This document shows, piece by piece, positions 8,401 to 17,074 of a DNA stretch of 64,000 bases. Position 1 is the stretch's first letter, and every line of letters starts with the position of its first letter. The stretch is from Candidatus Saccharibacteria bacterium UBA1050. GTDB taxonomy: Bacteria; Patescibacteriota; Saccharimonadia; Saccharimonadales; Saccharimonadaceae. Both the position numbers and the translations under genes were made by a program. The notes under the pieces were generated by a model that was given only the letters and a program-made list of their open reading frames with translations, did no database searches and was not told the DNA's origin. The stretch is taken from assembly GCA_002316545.1 (NCBI GenBank), contig DCDR01000001.1, forward strand, positions 62,001-126,000, in the 5' to 3' direction.

Positions 8401-8703
8401 GTAGCGATTTATAATTTCACTGCCAAAGCTGTGAAAGGTATGAATCGCGACCTTGTAGGCATCACGGCCGATGATCTCGCTTAGACGTTCACGCATGGCC
8501 GTAGCCCCGCTCTCGGTAAAAGTAAGACACAGAATATTTTCAGGTAGTACATCAGTTTTAGCTAAAATATTAGCTACGCGCATACTTAGGAGCTCAGTTT
8601 TACCGGTCCCAGGGCCCGCTACTACCATTAGGGGGCCGTCAATATAATCGACCGCCTGCTTCTGCTTGGCATTAAGTTTCTTGTACCTCTCGGAAAAATC
8701 CAT
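5431..8703 (-). CDS. UvrD/AddA-type helicase with C-terminal RecB-family nuclease
   Basis: Superfamily 1A DNA helicase of 1090 residues, probably for double-strand break processing or repair. Motif I is GPGTGKTELL at about residues 30-39. Motif II is VDEFQDTN, followed by VVGDDDQAIYSFQGA. Motif V is TAHKSKGLEFDHVYITG and motif VI LRLFFVAMTRAR. The C-terminal third has the PD-(D/E)XK signature: GALDLVHIE followed by IVDYKTGK. This order matches AddA-like or UvrD-nuclease fusions; no addB is nearby. TATAAT (8712-8717 on the minus strand) lies only eight bases before the ATG, and AAGGAGGA abuts the start, so the mRNA has almost no leader. The preceding ncRNA terminator separates it from the upstream unit. 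Confidence 0.9.
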   Translation of the reverse strand: MDFSERYKKLNAKQKQAVDYIDGPLMVVAGPGTGKTELLSMRVANILAKTDVLPENILCLTFTESGATAMRERLSEIIGRDAYKVAIHTFHSFGSEIINRYSEYFYHGADFRPADELASYQIVQSIFDTLDYNNPLASKLDGEYVHIRDTLQAISELKKSGLTNEELLQVLDSNDLALDSVERDLAEIFSSRISQRTTDQLAPVSEKLAIQEVPSLPPGIAPLANVMALSLAHAIDEAHSSASTKPITAWKNAWLEKNEAGEFVFKDRKRNTKLRAVSYVYYQYLVQMQEARLYDFDDMVLRVVHAMEVFPDLRFNLQEKYLYTLVDEFQDTNLAQSRILHNLTSTPTGDSPNIMVVGDDDQAIYSFQGAEIGNILNFRDKHEQVELITLTDNYRSAQPILQAARDVITLGSQRLEQYIDEINKELTAHRSSTGASVFLRECAHASDEHQALIADIQAKISAGTEPGNIAVLARRHHELAQLLPYFQAAVITVNYEHRDNVLDLEPIEQLITLAEVICALASSDFDRANAFLPRLLAHPAWKIDAKSLWKLSLAAQKNRTSWLEEMSADKTYEPLHGWLVGAAQLCSYQPIEYMLDHLMGTPSDTNDSPEYTSPLFEYFFGDANRSTHASDYIIHLEALRTLRTKLREHQPDKSLSLPDLLEFVALHASMGASITSIRPRSELTSSAVQLMTAHKSKGLEFDHVYITGATDNIWGEQVRSRSRQISYPMNLPLAPNGDTIDERLRLFFVAMTRARSSLTISYSRANASGKETLPASFLVGEQWQPHIEPEVATAEHIHQLETEWYQPLLALPQSDMKTLLAPLLEDYKLSATHLNTFIDVSRGGPENFLQTNLLHFPASMTPSAAFGSAIHRTLQRAHAHIHATKKKKPLEDVLHDFELALHEYRLPSNELSKYLQRGSDVLSAFLLQKYESFSADDITELNFSHQQSRLGDAHLTGALDLVHIETSTKTMTIVDYKTGKAATSWQGKTDAEKIKLHKYKQQLMFYKLLVENSRDYHGYTVEQASLQFVEPTPSGAISQLDLVFDADELTTFADLVRAVYAHITALDLPDISEFSQDYKGVLAFESSLLE

Positions 8704-8721
8704 TCCTCCTTATTATACGGT

Positions 8722-8747
8722 AAAACAAAAAAGTCACCGAAGTGACT
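8722..8747 (-). terminator. UUCG-loop intrinsic terminator of the ncRNA
   Basis: On the minus strand AGTCAC, TTCG loop, GTGACT, followed by a run of six T and further T-rich sequence. Textbook rho-independent terminator, ending the 8725-9123 transcript just before the helicase promoter. Confidence 0.85.
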
Positions 8748-9123
8748 ATGGGCAAAGTTTATTGGCCGGCCTGCAGCCCAATGCGATCCATGGGGGAATG
8801 CGCACCGGGCTGCAGGCCTTGCTTGTGACGGGGGCCAATCCGCCACCGAGTAAATCGGGCTCTCGCCTCTGATCGACTCGCAATCGCCGGCCCTCTCAGG
8901 TTGCCGACTCGGCGACACGAATGGTGGTTCGTGAGGTCGCCTACTTCCTCCCAGCGGCCGAAGCCTTTTCGCAGGGACGAGCCCGTGCACTAGAAGGTGT
9001 TGCGCGCGAGACTGTCTCACCGGTGCGGGTCTCGGTCCGCTAGGGTGTGACGTGGGGTGTCTCGCGATGCGGCCGGCTCAGGTGCCGGCTGTGGGGGTCG
9101 CCGAGTTGGTTGACCGCCTCGAC
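8725..9123 (-). ncRNA. Candidate structured ncRNA of about 400 nt
   Basis: A GC-rich, non-coding transcription unit with its own consensus promoter (9130-9158) and strong terminator (8722-8747). The only ATG in the transcript has no ribosome binding site, and no GTG is well placed. It has clear stems: a perfect 12-bp stem GGCCTGCAGCCC/GGGCTGCAGGCC just before the terminator, and GCCGGC/GCCGGC near the 5' end. I looked for RNase P RNA (GAGGAAAGUCC, ACAGAAA), tmRNA ends and the SRP GGAA domain and did not find them. It may still be a diverged version of one of these, or a new RNA class. Frames crossing it are not plausible proteins. Confidence 0.65.
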
Positions 9124-9129
9124 CTTTTC

Positions 9130-9158
9130 ATTATGAACGATAATTAGTATTCTGTCAA
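9130..9158 (-). promoter_or_regulatory. Consensus promoter of the ncRNA
   Basis: On the minus strand TTGACA (9153-9158), 17 bases, then CATAAT (9130-9135). Predicted start near 9123. It is divergent to, and closely overlaps, the plus-strand promoter of the gene at 9189. Confidence 0.75.
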
Positions 9159-9188
9159 TTTTTGCTGTAAGTATGCTATTATACCCCT

Positions 9189-9677
9189 ATGGAACAAGAG
9201 ATTTACGACGACATCGCTCTTGAGCAGATTGCCAAAAATAAGTTCGGGCTTGAAGTTGATATTGATCACGTCGTGCTACGGAATGCACCAGTTAATCACG
9301 TCGCGAAAGCCACCCTATTTTTGACAAAGAAAAAACAACTATTGCTATATATTGGCGGGACTTCAAAACTATCACTTGGTGAAGTGCAAAAAATTGTGAG
9401 TCGGATGGGCTTGAAAGCCGAGCTGTATATGCCGCCTAAGGGTCAGCCAAATTATTTCGACGAGATTGGCAAACAAAAGTTTCGCGCGGTATTCCCTGGT
9501 CGGCACAACCCTTCTCTCGACGATATTCGCTATTATCGAACATTAGCTCCGTATAACCCTGCATTAATCCAAATACATGAAGTAAAAAACGGCGAAGTGT
9601 ACCAATTTGACACCGACGCCAGTGGCAATTGGCGTGTTGGTGCGCGGTTTGCATATCGGCGAATTAAAACGAGTTAA
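9189..9677 (+). CDS. Conserved-looking hypothetical protein, 162 residues
   Basis: Not recognised. A soluble basic protein beginning MEQEIYDDIALEQIAKNKFG, with mixed alpha/beta character, FLTKKKQLLLYIGG in the first half and a basic C-terminus. No transmembrane or signal segments are visible. TATTAT at 9177-9182 lies six bases before the ATG, so transcription probably begins at the start codon itself (leaderless). It converges on the methyltransferase gene with adjacent stop codons. Function unknown. Confidence 0.7.
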   Translation: MEQEIYDDIALEQIAKNKFGLEVDIDHVVLRNAPVNHVAKATLFLTKKKQLLLYIGGTSKLSLGEVQKIVSRMGLKAELYMPPKGQPNYFDEIGKQKFRAVFPGRHNPSLDDIRYYRTLAPYNPALIQIHEVKNGEVYQFDTDASGNWRVGARFAYRRIKTS

Positions 9678-11096
9678 TTAACGCAAATCGAGCACAACCA
9701 AGTGCTCTATATGTGGCGTACGTGGGAAAAAGTTGTAGCCTTTGTGTGCACGGATGCCATAGGCTTCTGCGAGCCTGGCCACATCGCGAGCTTGAGTGAC
9801 TGGGTTGCAACTGAGGTAAATAATTCGCTCGGGTTTTTGATCAAGTAATCGCTCGATTACCGATTCGTGCAAGCCAGCACGAGGAGGATCTAAGATAATA
9901 GCTTTGTCTGAGCTAATCTGCTCTAGCGCATTCTCGCTGGCGGCGAGTACTGCCGTTGCGTTGCTGCCTAGCTCAGTGATATTTCTTTTCATTTCTTGTA
10001 CCGCTGCCGGGTCAAGCTCGACTAAAGTGGCGTTCTTTCCGCCGATCGTCAGGCCAATCGTGCCTACGCCGCTGTACATGTCTACTACCGGCTTGTCGCT
10101 GAGCCATGATTTCATGTCATCAAGTGCTTGCAGGTAGACGGGGATGTTTACTTGAAAAAAGCTTTCGGTAGCGTAATGAAATGAAATACCGAGTAACTCA
10201 TCTTGTAGTGAAGTAACACCAAATGCCTTAAGGCGCTTGGTGATTTTGCTAGCAGGGCTGCGCGGGTCTGAATAAATTATCTCACCGCCGATAGCACTTA
10301 AGTCTTTTGCTTCACTTTCTGCCACGATATCAGGCAAATCATCTTTAATATAAAGTTGCCAAACACACTCACCTTTTTGATTGCAGCGAATCAGTAGCGT
10401 TTTTAGATTTCGAGCCTTTACCACTTTCGTGCGCAATAGGTCGCGAATTTCGAGCGCAAGTTTCATGATTTCTGGGCGTGCGAGCGACATGGTGCTTACG
10501 GGCACTTTGCCTTTACTGCCTCGTACAAAGAATGCCAAGTCAAGAGTTTCTTTGCCGTTCGCCTTTTCGCCAACTGAATTTTCCAAAACGGCTTCGTGCC
10601 GGGTTTCTGTTGCGCCCGCAGCAGCAGAAACTCGGGCTGCAGATGTTTTCAAAAATTCGCTAGCGAGCGGCTCGACAGGTACGACGTCGCCATACCAGCT
10701 AAATTCTACCTTGTTTCGATATTCGTATTGCACGCCGTCGGTATATACTTCAATCGGCTCGGGCAGCACAATGTCGTGAAGCTCAAACGCCTCTTCTATA
10801 AGAGCGGCTTTGTAATGTTGCTCGGCTTCGAAATTCATAATTTGCCACGGACTGGTAGAAAGATAGCTAATTGGGTCACGCGGCTCAATGCGCTGGTCGC
10901 TCACACTGTGAACTTCGACAACTTTGCCTTCCACGAAGGATGACTTTTGCTTGGTTAGCTGTACTGAAACGACTTCGCCGGGCAATCCGCCCCAAGCAAA
11001 CAGCTTTTTGCCATTTTCTAGCGTGCCAAGGGCTTGCCCGCCTCCGACAATCCTATCAAGTGTTGCGGTCTCGATTTTGAAGCGTTTCTTAGCCAC
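9678..11096 (-). CDS. RNA m5U methyltransferase (TrmA/RlmD family) with repeat-derived insert
   Basis: SAM-dependent RNA (uracil-C5)-methyltransferase. An N-terminal TRAM domain (residues about 5-60) is followed by a central domain and a Rossmann domain with VVDMYSGVGTIGLTIG, DPPRAGLHESVIERL and the catalytic YLSCNPVTQARDVARL. Residues about 139-182 are an insert encoded by the second copy of the 116-bp palindromic element. The region that in RlmD binds an iron-sulfur cluster reads EPRDPISYLSTSPWQ here and has no cysteine. A longer frame exists, but GTG at 11096 overlaps the end of the DUF475 gene by eight bases (GTGGCTAA) and begins right before the TRAM domain, so I start there. The target uridine (23S or tRNA) is not resolved. 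Confidence 0.88.
   Translation of the reverse strand: MAKKRFKIETATLDRIVGGGQALGTLENGKKLFAWGGLPGEVVSVQLTKQKSSFVEGKVVEVHSVSDQRIEPRDPISYLSTSPWQIMNFEAEQHYKAALIEEAFELHDIVLPEPIEVYTDGVQYEYRNKVEFSWYGDVVPVEPLASEFLKTSAARVSAAAGATETRHEAVLENSVGEKANGKETLDLAFFVRGSKGKVPVSTMSLARPEIMKLALEIRDLLRTKVVKARNLKTLLIRCNQKGECVWQLYIKDDLPDIVAESEAKDLSAIGGEIIYSDPRSPASKITKRLKAFGVTSLQDELLGISFHYATESFFQVNIPVYLQALDDMKSWLSDKPVVDMYSGVGTIGLTIGGKNATLVELDPAAVQEMKRNITELGSNATAVLAASENALEQISSDKAIILDPPRAGLHESVIERLLDQKPERIIYLSCNPVTQARDVARLAEAYGIRAHKGYNFFPRTPHIEHLVVLDLR
10561..10676 (-). repeat. 116-bp palindromic element, copy 2 (in m5U methyltransferase)
   Basis: Read on the minus strand this matches 2962-3077 read on the plus strand over all 116 bases without gaps (about 91 identities by hand). 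It keeps GTCGAGCCGCTCG at one end and GAAGCCGTTTTGGAAAATTC near the other. The centre is different but also palindromic: GTTTCTG pairs with CAGAAAC. It adds about 40 residues in frame, including EFLKTSAAR and EAVLENSVGEK. Relative to the host gene the element is in the opposite orientation to copy 1. Confidence 0.85.
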
Positions 11097-12141
11097 GCGC
11101 AACCTTTTTTGCAGCTTGGCGACTCGCAGCGATAGAGCTAACAATAGAGGCTGACACTAATATGATTCCGGCGAGACCTGCGATGAGCTCAGGAATATTA
11201 AAGAAAATCCCTGCGATAAGTACCAGCGCAAGTACGCCGATGGTGTAGTGAGCGCCGTGCTCGAGGTATCGATATGCGTGCAAAATGTGGCGTCGCACCA
11301 TGAAGATGGTAAGTGACCGTACCCAGATAGCTCCGATACCTAAGCCGATGGCGATGAGAATTACGTCTTTCGTAACCGCGAATGCGCCAATAACGCCATC
11401 GAAGCTAAAGCTCGCATCGAGTATTTCGAGATATAAGAATGCCATGAAACCTGCCAAGCCAGTTTTTAGTACGCCTTTTGCGGCGGCGCGTTGACGCCGA
11501 GCAAATAGCTCGGCTAGGCCGTGGACAGCAATGTAGAGCCCTATGCCGATTGCTCCTGCAAAGAATGTCTCGCGAGGCTCAGGGTTGCCCGGAAACAGTG
11601 AAATAGTTAGTAGCAACACGATACAGATTACCGAATACAGCCACCAGCGGCTCATATCTTGCAAGGGCTTTTCGATAATATCTATCCAACGAACGCGCCG
11701 GCTTTTGTCGAAAAAGAAATGCAGGCAAAGCATCAGTAAGAACATGCCACCGAACGCCGCGATAGAAATATGTGCTTCATGAAGCTCTTTAGCGTAGGCA
11801 TCAGGGTTATTTAGCGCCAAGTTTAGCACTTCACCTGGCGGCAAGCCGGCCGTTATCATTACTATCAAAATAGGAAACACGATACGCATGCCTATCACGG
11901 CGATAAGAATTCCGACTGTAATAAAAATTGTGCGCCAAAATTCGCTCACGGTGCTGAGTACCTTCGCGTTGATGATGGCGTTTTCGAAGCTAAAGGTAAT
12001 TTCAACCAATATCAGAACGGACGCAATAAAAAATGCAGCTGGCCCCATGTAGTAGCCAACCGCTGCTAGGCTAGCAACCGTGACAAGTCCGCTGACGAAG
12101 AAAATACGCAGCGGATGGTGATGATGCAGTAAATGTTTCAC
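11089..12141 (-). CDS. DUF475 family integral membrane protein (TerC-like)
   Basis: About 350 residues with some nine hydrophobic segments and acidic motifs inside membrane helices (ILVEITFSFENAIINAKVL and LEILDASFSFDGVIGAF), the pattern of DUF475/TerC-like proteins, which are linked to metal-ion handling or tellurite resistance. The N-terminus is His-rich (MKHLLHHHH). The start codon is GTG at 12141, with TATACT (12149-12154, minus strand) seven bases upstream, so the transcript is probably leaderless. The m5U methyltransferase gene begins inside its last codons. Substrate is unknown. Confidence 0.82.
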   Translation of the reverse strand: MKHLLHHHHPLRIFFVSGLVTVASLAAVGYYMGPAAFFIASVLILVEITFSFENAIINAKVLSTVSEFWRTIFITVGILIAVIGMRIVFPILIVMITAGLPPGEVLNLALNNPDAYAKELHEAHISIAAFGGMFLLMLCLHFFFDKSRRVRWIDIIEKPLQDMSRWWLYSVICIVLLLTISLFPGNPEPRETFFAGAIGIGLYIAVHGLAELFARRQRAAAKGVLKTGLAGFMAFLYLEILDASFSFDGVIGAFAVTKDVILIAIGLGIGAIWVRSLTIFMVRRHILHAYRYLEHGAHYTIGVLALVLIAGIFFNIPELIAGLAGIILVSASIVSSIAASRQAAKKVARG

Positions 12142-12189
12142 TACAACTAGTATAGCGGTTTCGAGTAGTTTTTTGCTACACTCGTAGGT

Positions 12190-12750
12190 ATGCGAATTGC
12201 CTCTACTTCACGCCATCATCCACTGCACGAACAACGTCGACAAACAAACATTCCACTTGGTGCACAACGATTTTTGGCTGCTTTTGAGGGCATCGAGGGA
12301 GGCTTTGCGATTGGTACAAGTATCGTCGTGGCGCTCAGTGTCGGTGGACTGTCAAACCGACTACTTCTGATAACTGCAATCGTGAGCATTGTCGTGAATG
12401 GCTTTAATACAGCCAGTGTGAAATACAGTAGTGAGCACTACCTCGACGAGCTCGATGGTCGCGAGAAAAAAAGTGCTCTCACCCAATATTTCATTCCTGC
12501 ACTGATAGAATTCGTGTCGTACTTTGCGATTAGCTTCGTGTCGGTGGTTCCGCTGATTGTTCTGCACAATACCGTTTTGGCGGTATCGATTAGTGTCGTA
12601 ATTACACTTGTGATTCTATTTTTAGCAGGTTTTTTGCGAGCATATATGCTGCAAATGCCACGTTGGCGCGACGCGTGGGAAACTACCCTGCTAGGCCTAG
12701 GAATTATTCTGGTAGGCCTAGTGTCGGGCTATATCGTACACTCGCTGTAG
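12190..12750 (+). CDS. VIT1/CCC1-like small membrane protein
   Basis: 186 residues with about five membrane helices. The first reads FEGIEGGFAIGTSIVVALS, recalling the first helix of the VIT1/CCC1 iron/manganese transporter family (compare GANDGIVSTSSVVMGVAG in the gene at 14608). The cytoplasmic metal-binding hairpin of VIT proteins is shortened, so it may be a divergent relative and not a working transporter. TACACT (12177-12182) lies seven bases before the ATG, suggesting a leaderless mRNA. It is divergent from the DUF475 gene. Confidence 0.55.
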   Translation: MRIASTSRHHPLHEQRRQTNIPLGAQRFLAAFEGIEGGFAIGTSIVVALSVGGLSNRLLLITAIVSIVVNGFNTASVKYSSEHYLDELDGREKKSALTQYFIPALIEFVSYFAISFVSVVPLIVLHNTVLAVSISVVITLVILFLAGFLRAYMLQMPRWRDAWETTLLGLGIILVGLVSGYIVHSL

Positions 12751-12751
12751 T

Positions 12752-13972
<1,221 letters not shown>

Positions 13973-14119
13973 GAATACCTTTCTTGTAGTCATATATTTG
14001 ATGAACCACAAGATACATATTGTCAGTATGAGGCCAAGTATTCATCCAAGCGGATTGCCGCTTATCTATCTATTATAGCATAAGTAAAATATTTTGTCTA
14101 CATTTCGTATACTAAGAGT

Positions 14120-14590
14120 ATGCAAAGCAAAGCACACGTCAGAAACGAAGCACTTGCCTTTCGAGCGTCACTTGAACCACATGAGATTGCCGAACGTTCA
14201 CTCATGGCGTTTACTCAGCTGCAAAATACGGTGGACTGGCCGAATATTCACTCGATACATGTCTACCCTTCACGCCACGATTGGCATGAGCTCGACACAG
14301 CGCCCTTGATTGATTTCGTACGCCAAAACCATGCACACATTCGCGTAGAGCAGCCAGAGCCAAAAGCCACGGCTCCGCTTCCGGACACCGTATTTGATTT
14401 GATTATAGTGCCTGTAGTGGCTTACGATTCGCACAATTACCGCTTGGGTGTTGGTAGCGGCTGGTACGACAAATTTTTAGCGACTCAGCCGAATGCCATC
14501 AGCGTAGGCTTTGCGTTCAAGGAAACTCATAAAGCCTCGCTGCCCAAAGAACAGCACGACGTTCCACTGACAAAAATTATCGCCGTGTAG
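14120..14590 (+). CDS. 5-formyltetrahydrofolate cyclo-ligase
   Basis: Converts 5-formyl-THF to 5,10-methenyl-THF with ATP, returning folate to the one-carbon pool that thyA and folA in this window use. The 156 residues are short for the family, but the signature DLIIVPVVAYDSHNYRLGVG with GSGWYDKFL is clear, and the N-terminal basic helix is present. TATACT (14108-14113) lies six bases before the ATG, so the mRNA is probably leaderless. The next gene has its own promoter overlapping the end of this one. Confidence 0.82.
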   Translation: MQSKAHVRNEALAFRASLEPHEIAERSLMAFTQLQNTVDWPNIHSIHVYPSRHDWHELDTAPLIDFVRQNHAHIRVEQPEPKATAPLPDTVFDLIIVPVVAYDSHNYRLGVGSGWYDKFLATQPNAISVGFAFKETHKASLPKEQHDVPLTKIIAV

Positions 14591-14607
14591 TTTGTTATAC
14601 TACTTGT

Positions 14608-15309
14608 ATGGAATCACCAAACACTGAAAAAAACAGCATGAGCGCGAAACTCAATCAGCTGCGAGCGGCAGTGCTTGGTGCGAATGACGGAATTGTTTCA
14701 ACCTCGAGTGTAGTAATGGGTGTTGCTGGCGCTACCGATAGCTCACAGGCAATTTTTACTGCCGGTATGGCGGCATTGGTAGCTGGAGCGCTTTCTATGG
14801 CGGTTGGCGAATACGTGTCGGTGAGTAGCCAGAGTGATGCTGAAAAGGCATATATTGAAAATGAAAAAATGATGCTAAAACTTCACCCAGACGAAGAGTT
14901 TGAACAGTTGGTAGATGCGTACAAACAGCGTGGTATTAGCGCTAAAACAGCGCGTCAGGTTGCTACCGAGCTCACTGAAAAAGATGCTCTTGCCGCCCAT
15001 GTGATGGTAGAACGAAGTCTCGATAAAGACAGTATCGTAAGCCCTGTACAAGCCGCGGTTGCGTCACTTATATCCTTTACGATTGGTGGTCTTATACCTT
15101 TTGTTGCGGTGATTATATCGCCAAACGATATCAAAGAAATAGTAACGGTTGTCGCTGTTTTGATAGCACTACTGATTACCGGGTACTTTAGCGCAACCGT
15201 TGGTGGCGCATCACGCAGCCGAGCGATGCTGCGAGTTATAGCTGGTGGTTTGCTGGCTATGGCAATTACCTACGTAGTAGGCTTGCTATTCGGCATTCAA
15301 TTTAGCTAG
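14608..15309 (+). CDS. VIT1/CCC1 family iron/manganese transporter
   Basis: 233 residues. Two N-terminal helices (GANDGIVSTSSVVMGVAG, then ALSMAVGEYVSVSSQSDAEK) are followed by a Glu-rich cytoplasmic metal-binding hairpin (residues about 85-140) and three C-terminal helices, the standard order of the VIT family. It probably moves Fe2+ or Mn2+ out of the cytoplasm. TATACT (14596-14601) lies six bases before the ATG (leaderless). It overlaps the convergent gene at 15306 by four bases. Confidence 0.88.
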   Translation: MESPNTEKNSMSAKLNQLRAAVLGANDGIVSTSSVVMGVAGATDSSQAIFTAGMAALVAGALSMAVGEYVSVSSQSDAEKAYIENEKMMLKLHPDEEFEQLVDAYKQRGISAKTARQVATELTEKDALAAHVMVERSLDKDSIVSPVQAAVASLISFTIGGLIPFVAVIISPNDIKEIVTVVAVLIALLITGYFSATVGGASRSRAMLRVIAGGLLAMAITYVVGLLFGIQFS

Positions 15310-15953
15310 TTTTTAACCGTGGGAATGGTGATGGTTTTGATGTTCTTTGGTAATTCTACCGTGACATCTTTGTATTCGTAGGTAATGGTGTATGAAGATC
15401 CGTTTTTGCGTTCACCTTGCAACTTGCTAAGGCGGTTTTTGCTATCAATAAACATTTCTGTGGTTACATCATCGTCATCGTAGCCCCATACTTCGCAGGT
15501 TCCGGCTGGGCAATCTTTTTTGCCCTTATACACAGCCTTCGAGCTAAATTTCGCGAAATCCTCGTCGCTGTAGCGGTATTCTCCGCTGGCAATCGATTCT
15601 TGATTGTTGCTACTGGCGAGCTTTATGCATGTGCCATCTACGCACGATACGTATTGGCCAGCCACGCTGTACGAAGTAAACTCTTTGCCGCCAGCCATGC
15701 CGGTGTACTTACTGTCACCTGCGGCATTCACCTCTATAGTACCAGTGGTCACTTCACTATCTTTTGAGTTAGCCGTGTAGGTTGCTATGAACGATACACC
15801 AGCAGTCTGTTGTGGTTGGAAGGTTGGTGTTTGGTCACTTGTGTTTGTGCCAGAGTTTGACGCGCTGTTACTCGATTGGATATAAAAATACGCCGCAACA
15901 CCGGCGCCCACGAGTAACACAGCTACAATAGCGGCGACTGCTACTCTTTTCAT
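15306..15953 (-). CDS. Membrane-anchored extracellular protein
   Basis: Not assigned to a family. 215 residues with an N-terminal membrane anchor or signal (VAVAAIVAVLLVGAGVAAYF), a Ser/Asn/Thr-rich linker and an exported beta-rich domain. The domain has a pair of cysteines (CVDGTC) and another (CPAGTC) that may form disulfides, and ends VELPKNIKTITIP. There is no lipobox cysteine right after the anchor. A strong AAAGGAGG precedes the start, unlike the many leaderless neighbours. General shape recalls LolA-like lipoprotein-carrier folds, but I would not insist. Confidence 0.7.
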   Translation of the reverse strand: MKRVAVAAIVAVLLVGAGVAAYFYIQSSNSASNSGTNTSDQTPTFQPQQTAGVSFIATYTANSKDSEVTTGTIEVNAAGDSKYTGMAGGKEFTSYSVAGQYVSCVDGTCIKLASSNNQESIASGEYRYSDEDFAKFSSKAVYKGKKDCPAGTCEVWGYDDDDVTTEMFIDSKNRLSKLQGERKNGSSYTITYEYKDVTVELPKNIKTITIPTVKN

Positions 15954-16019
15954 ACAGATAACCTCCTTTGGTTATGCGCTTATTATAACAGATAGTTTTA
16001 ATTCTGCTATACTATAAGC

Positions 16020-16277
16020 ATGAGTAGTATAATTTTAGTAATTCACATCGCGCTCGCGCTAGCAGCGCTCGGCTCAAGCATCGCAGTAGTCATTCGTCCA
16101 CAAGGCATGCTAGCGGCTGTTCGCGGCATGTGGGCAAGCTTTGCTGGCGTGGTGCTTACCGGCAGTATGCTGGTGCTTGCACACCCAGGTAGTTTGGGCA
16201 AACTATGCCTTATGAGCAGCGTGTATGTTGTTGTGTTGGCGATTGCCCAGCGACGATACCAGGTTACTTTTTCTTAA
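16020..16277 (+). CDS. Small membrane protein, 85 residues
   Basis: Not recognised. Three predicted hydrophobic helices (residues about 4-24, 37-52, 60-78) cover most of the protein. TATACT (16008-16013) lies six bases before the ATG, indicating a leaderless transcript. Its 3' end overlaps the convergent 44-residue gene by 14 bases. Confidence 0.55.
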   Translation: MSSIILVIHIALALAALGSSIAVVIRPQGMLAAVRGMWASFAGVVLTGSMLVLAHPGSLGKLCLMSSVYVVVLAIAQRRYQVTFS

Positions 16278-16398
16278 ACTTTGCCCTGTATAGCTTCTGC
16301 CCCATGCGGGCGAGGAATGCTATAGCTGCAACGATTGCCAGAAGAATAACGCCGAAAACAAAGCGTACTAGTAGATTGCTTCCGGATTCAGGTTCCAT
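16264..16398 (-). CDS. Possible single-pass microprotein, 44 residues
   Basis: Starts MEPESGSNLLVRFVFGVILL, has one hydrophobic helix (about residues 10-32) and a strongly basic C-terminus ending KKK, the arrangement of an inner-membrane microprotein. A TTTACT-like box lies six bases before the ATG. It overlaps the end of the gene at 16020 tail to tail. Real translation is plausible but unproven. Confidence 0.45.
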   Translation of the reverse strand: MEPESGSNLLVRFVFGVILLAIVAAIAFLARMGQKLYRAKFKKK

Positions 16399-16441
16399 GT
16401 TTTAAGTAAAGCAGAATAGATACACCGTTGCAAAGCGAACT

Positions 16442-16981
16442 TTAGAGCTTGCGTATGCCGCCTTCGTGAGTCTTCCCAATATCTTTTAAGTGTGTCGGGA
16501 TTGTAGCGTATGCTATTCCATTTGCAAGCAAACCAGACAAGTGAGTATTCCGTTCGTTCTTGTAGGTTGCGATTTGCGCCATGGCCGCTGTGGCAAGGTT
16601 CGTGGCGCGTTGCTTTGATTGACCTTTTGTTACTTCACCCGTCATTTTGTAGTGAGCAGCGTTGAGAGCTCCAACGACGACTGCCCTAGCACCCAGAGCA
16701 ATTGCATAGGGTTTTGCTTCTGGATATCTCTGGGAAATGGCCGTACCCACTCTTAGCATGGACGCATGATCTACTGCCCCGTCTGCGACACGCCGAACGG
16801 GTGTATCTGCATCAAATAATCTTAGAATTGCCCCATCGAGAATATCATAGGCGATAAATGCAGCCAGTCTTACTCCGATAGGCTGGTCATTTTGAACACG
16901 CCTAGCAATATTTTCAGCTAGCAGATAACGTGCGCCGGTAAGCGCTAGTCCGGGGACTTCTCTCAGTAAATTCTTAGACAC
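16442..16981 (-). CDS. Possible CDP-alcohol phosphatidyltransferase-like protein
   Basis: 179 residues. The stretch DILDGAILR followed by VADGAVDH resembles the active-site signature of CDP-alcohol phosphatidyltransferases (DxxDGxxAR...GxxxDxxxD). However, the second Gly is replaced and the usual six strong membrane helices are not all obvious. If real it would act in phospholipid head-group transfer; it may be a diverged, inactive relative. The C-terminus is hydrophilic and basic. It stands alone between two terminator-like sequences. Confidence 0.45.
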   Translation of the reverse strand: MSKNLLREVPGLALTGARYLLAENIARRVQNDQPIGVRLAAFIAYDILDGAILRLFDADTPVRRVADGAVDHASMLRVGTAISQRYPEAKPYAIALGARAVVVGALNAAHYKMTGEVTKGQSKQRATNLATAAMAQIATYKNERNTHLSGLLANGIAYATIPTHLKDIGKTHEGGIRKL

Positions 16982-17027
16982 TTAGGTTATCGTACCAAAG
17001 ATTATTCGTGACGCAAATCTAACAGAG

Positions 17028-17058
17028 CAAAAACACCCTCTACGGCGAGGGCGTTTTT
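17028..17058. terminator. Bidirectional terminator hairpin
   Basis: AAACACCCTC (17031-17040) pairs with GAGGGCGTTT (17047-17056) with one mismatch, and T-runs follow on both strands. It lies downstream of the HdeD-like gene. Confidence 0.75.
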
Positions 17059-17074
17059 AGCATGGTTGCAGGCA

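Noticed and set aside
8628..9020. A 130-codon minus-strand frame across the ncRNA into the helicase gene
   Set aside because: It runs through a strong terminator, overlaps the helicase start in another frame and has no ribosome binding site.
8725..9123. RNase P RNA, tmRNA or SRP RNA identity for this transcript
   Set aside because: The core motifs (GAGGAAAGUCC and ACAGAAA; tRNA-like ends; GGAA domain) are not present by eye. A covariance search could still overturn this.
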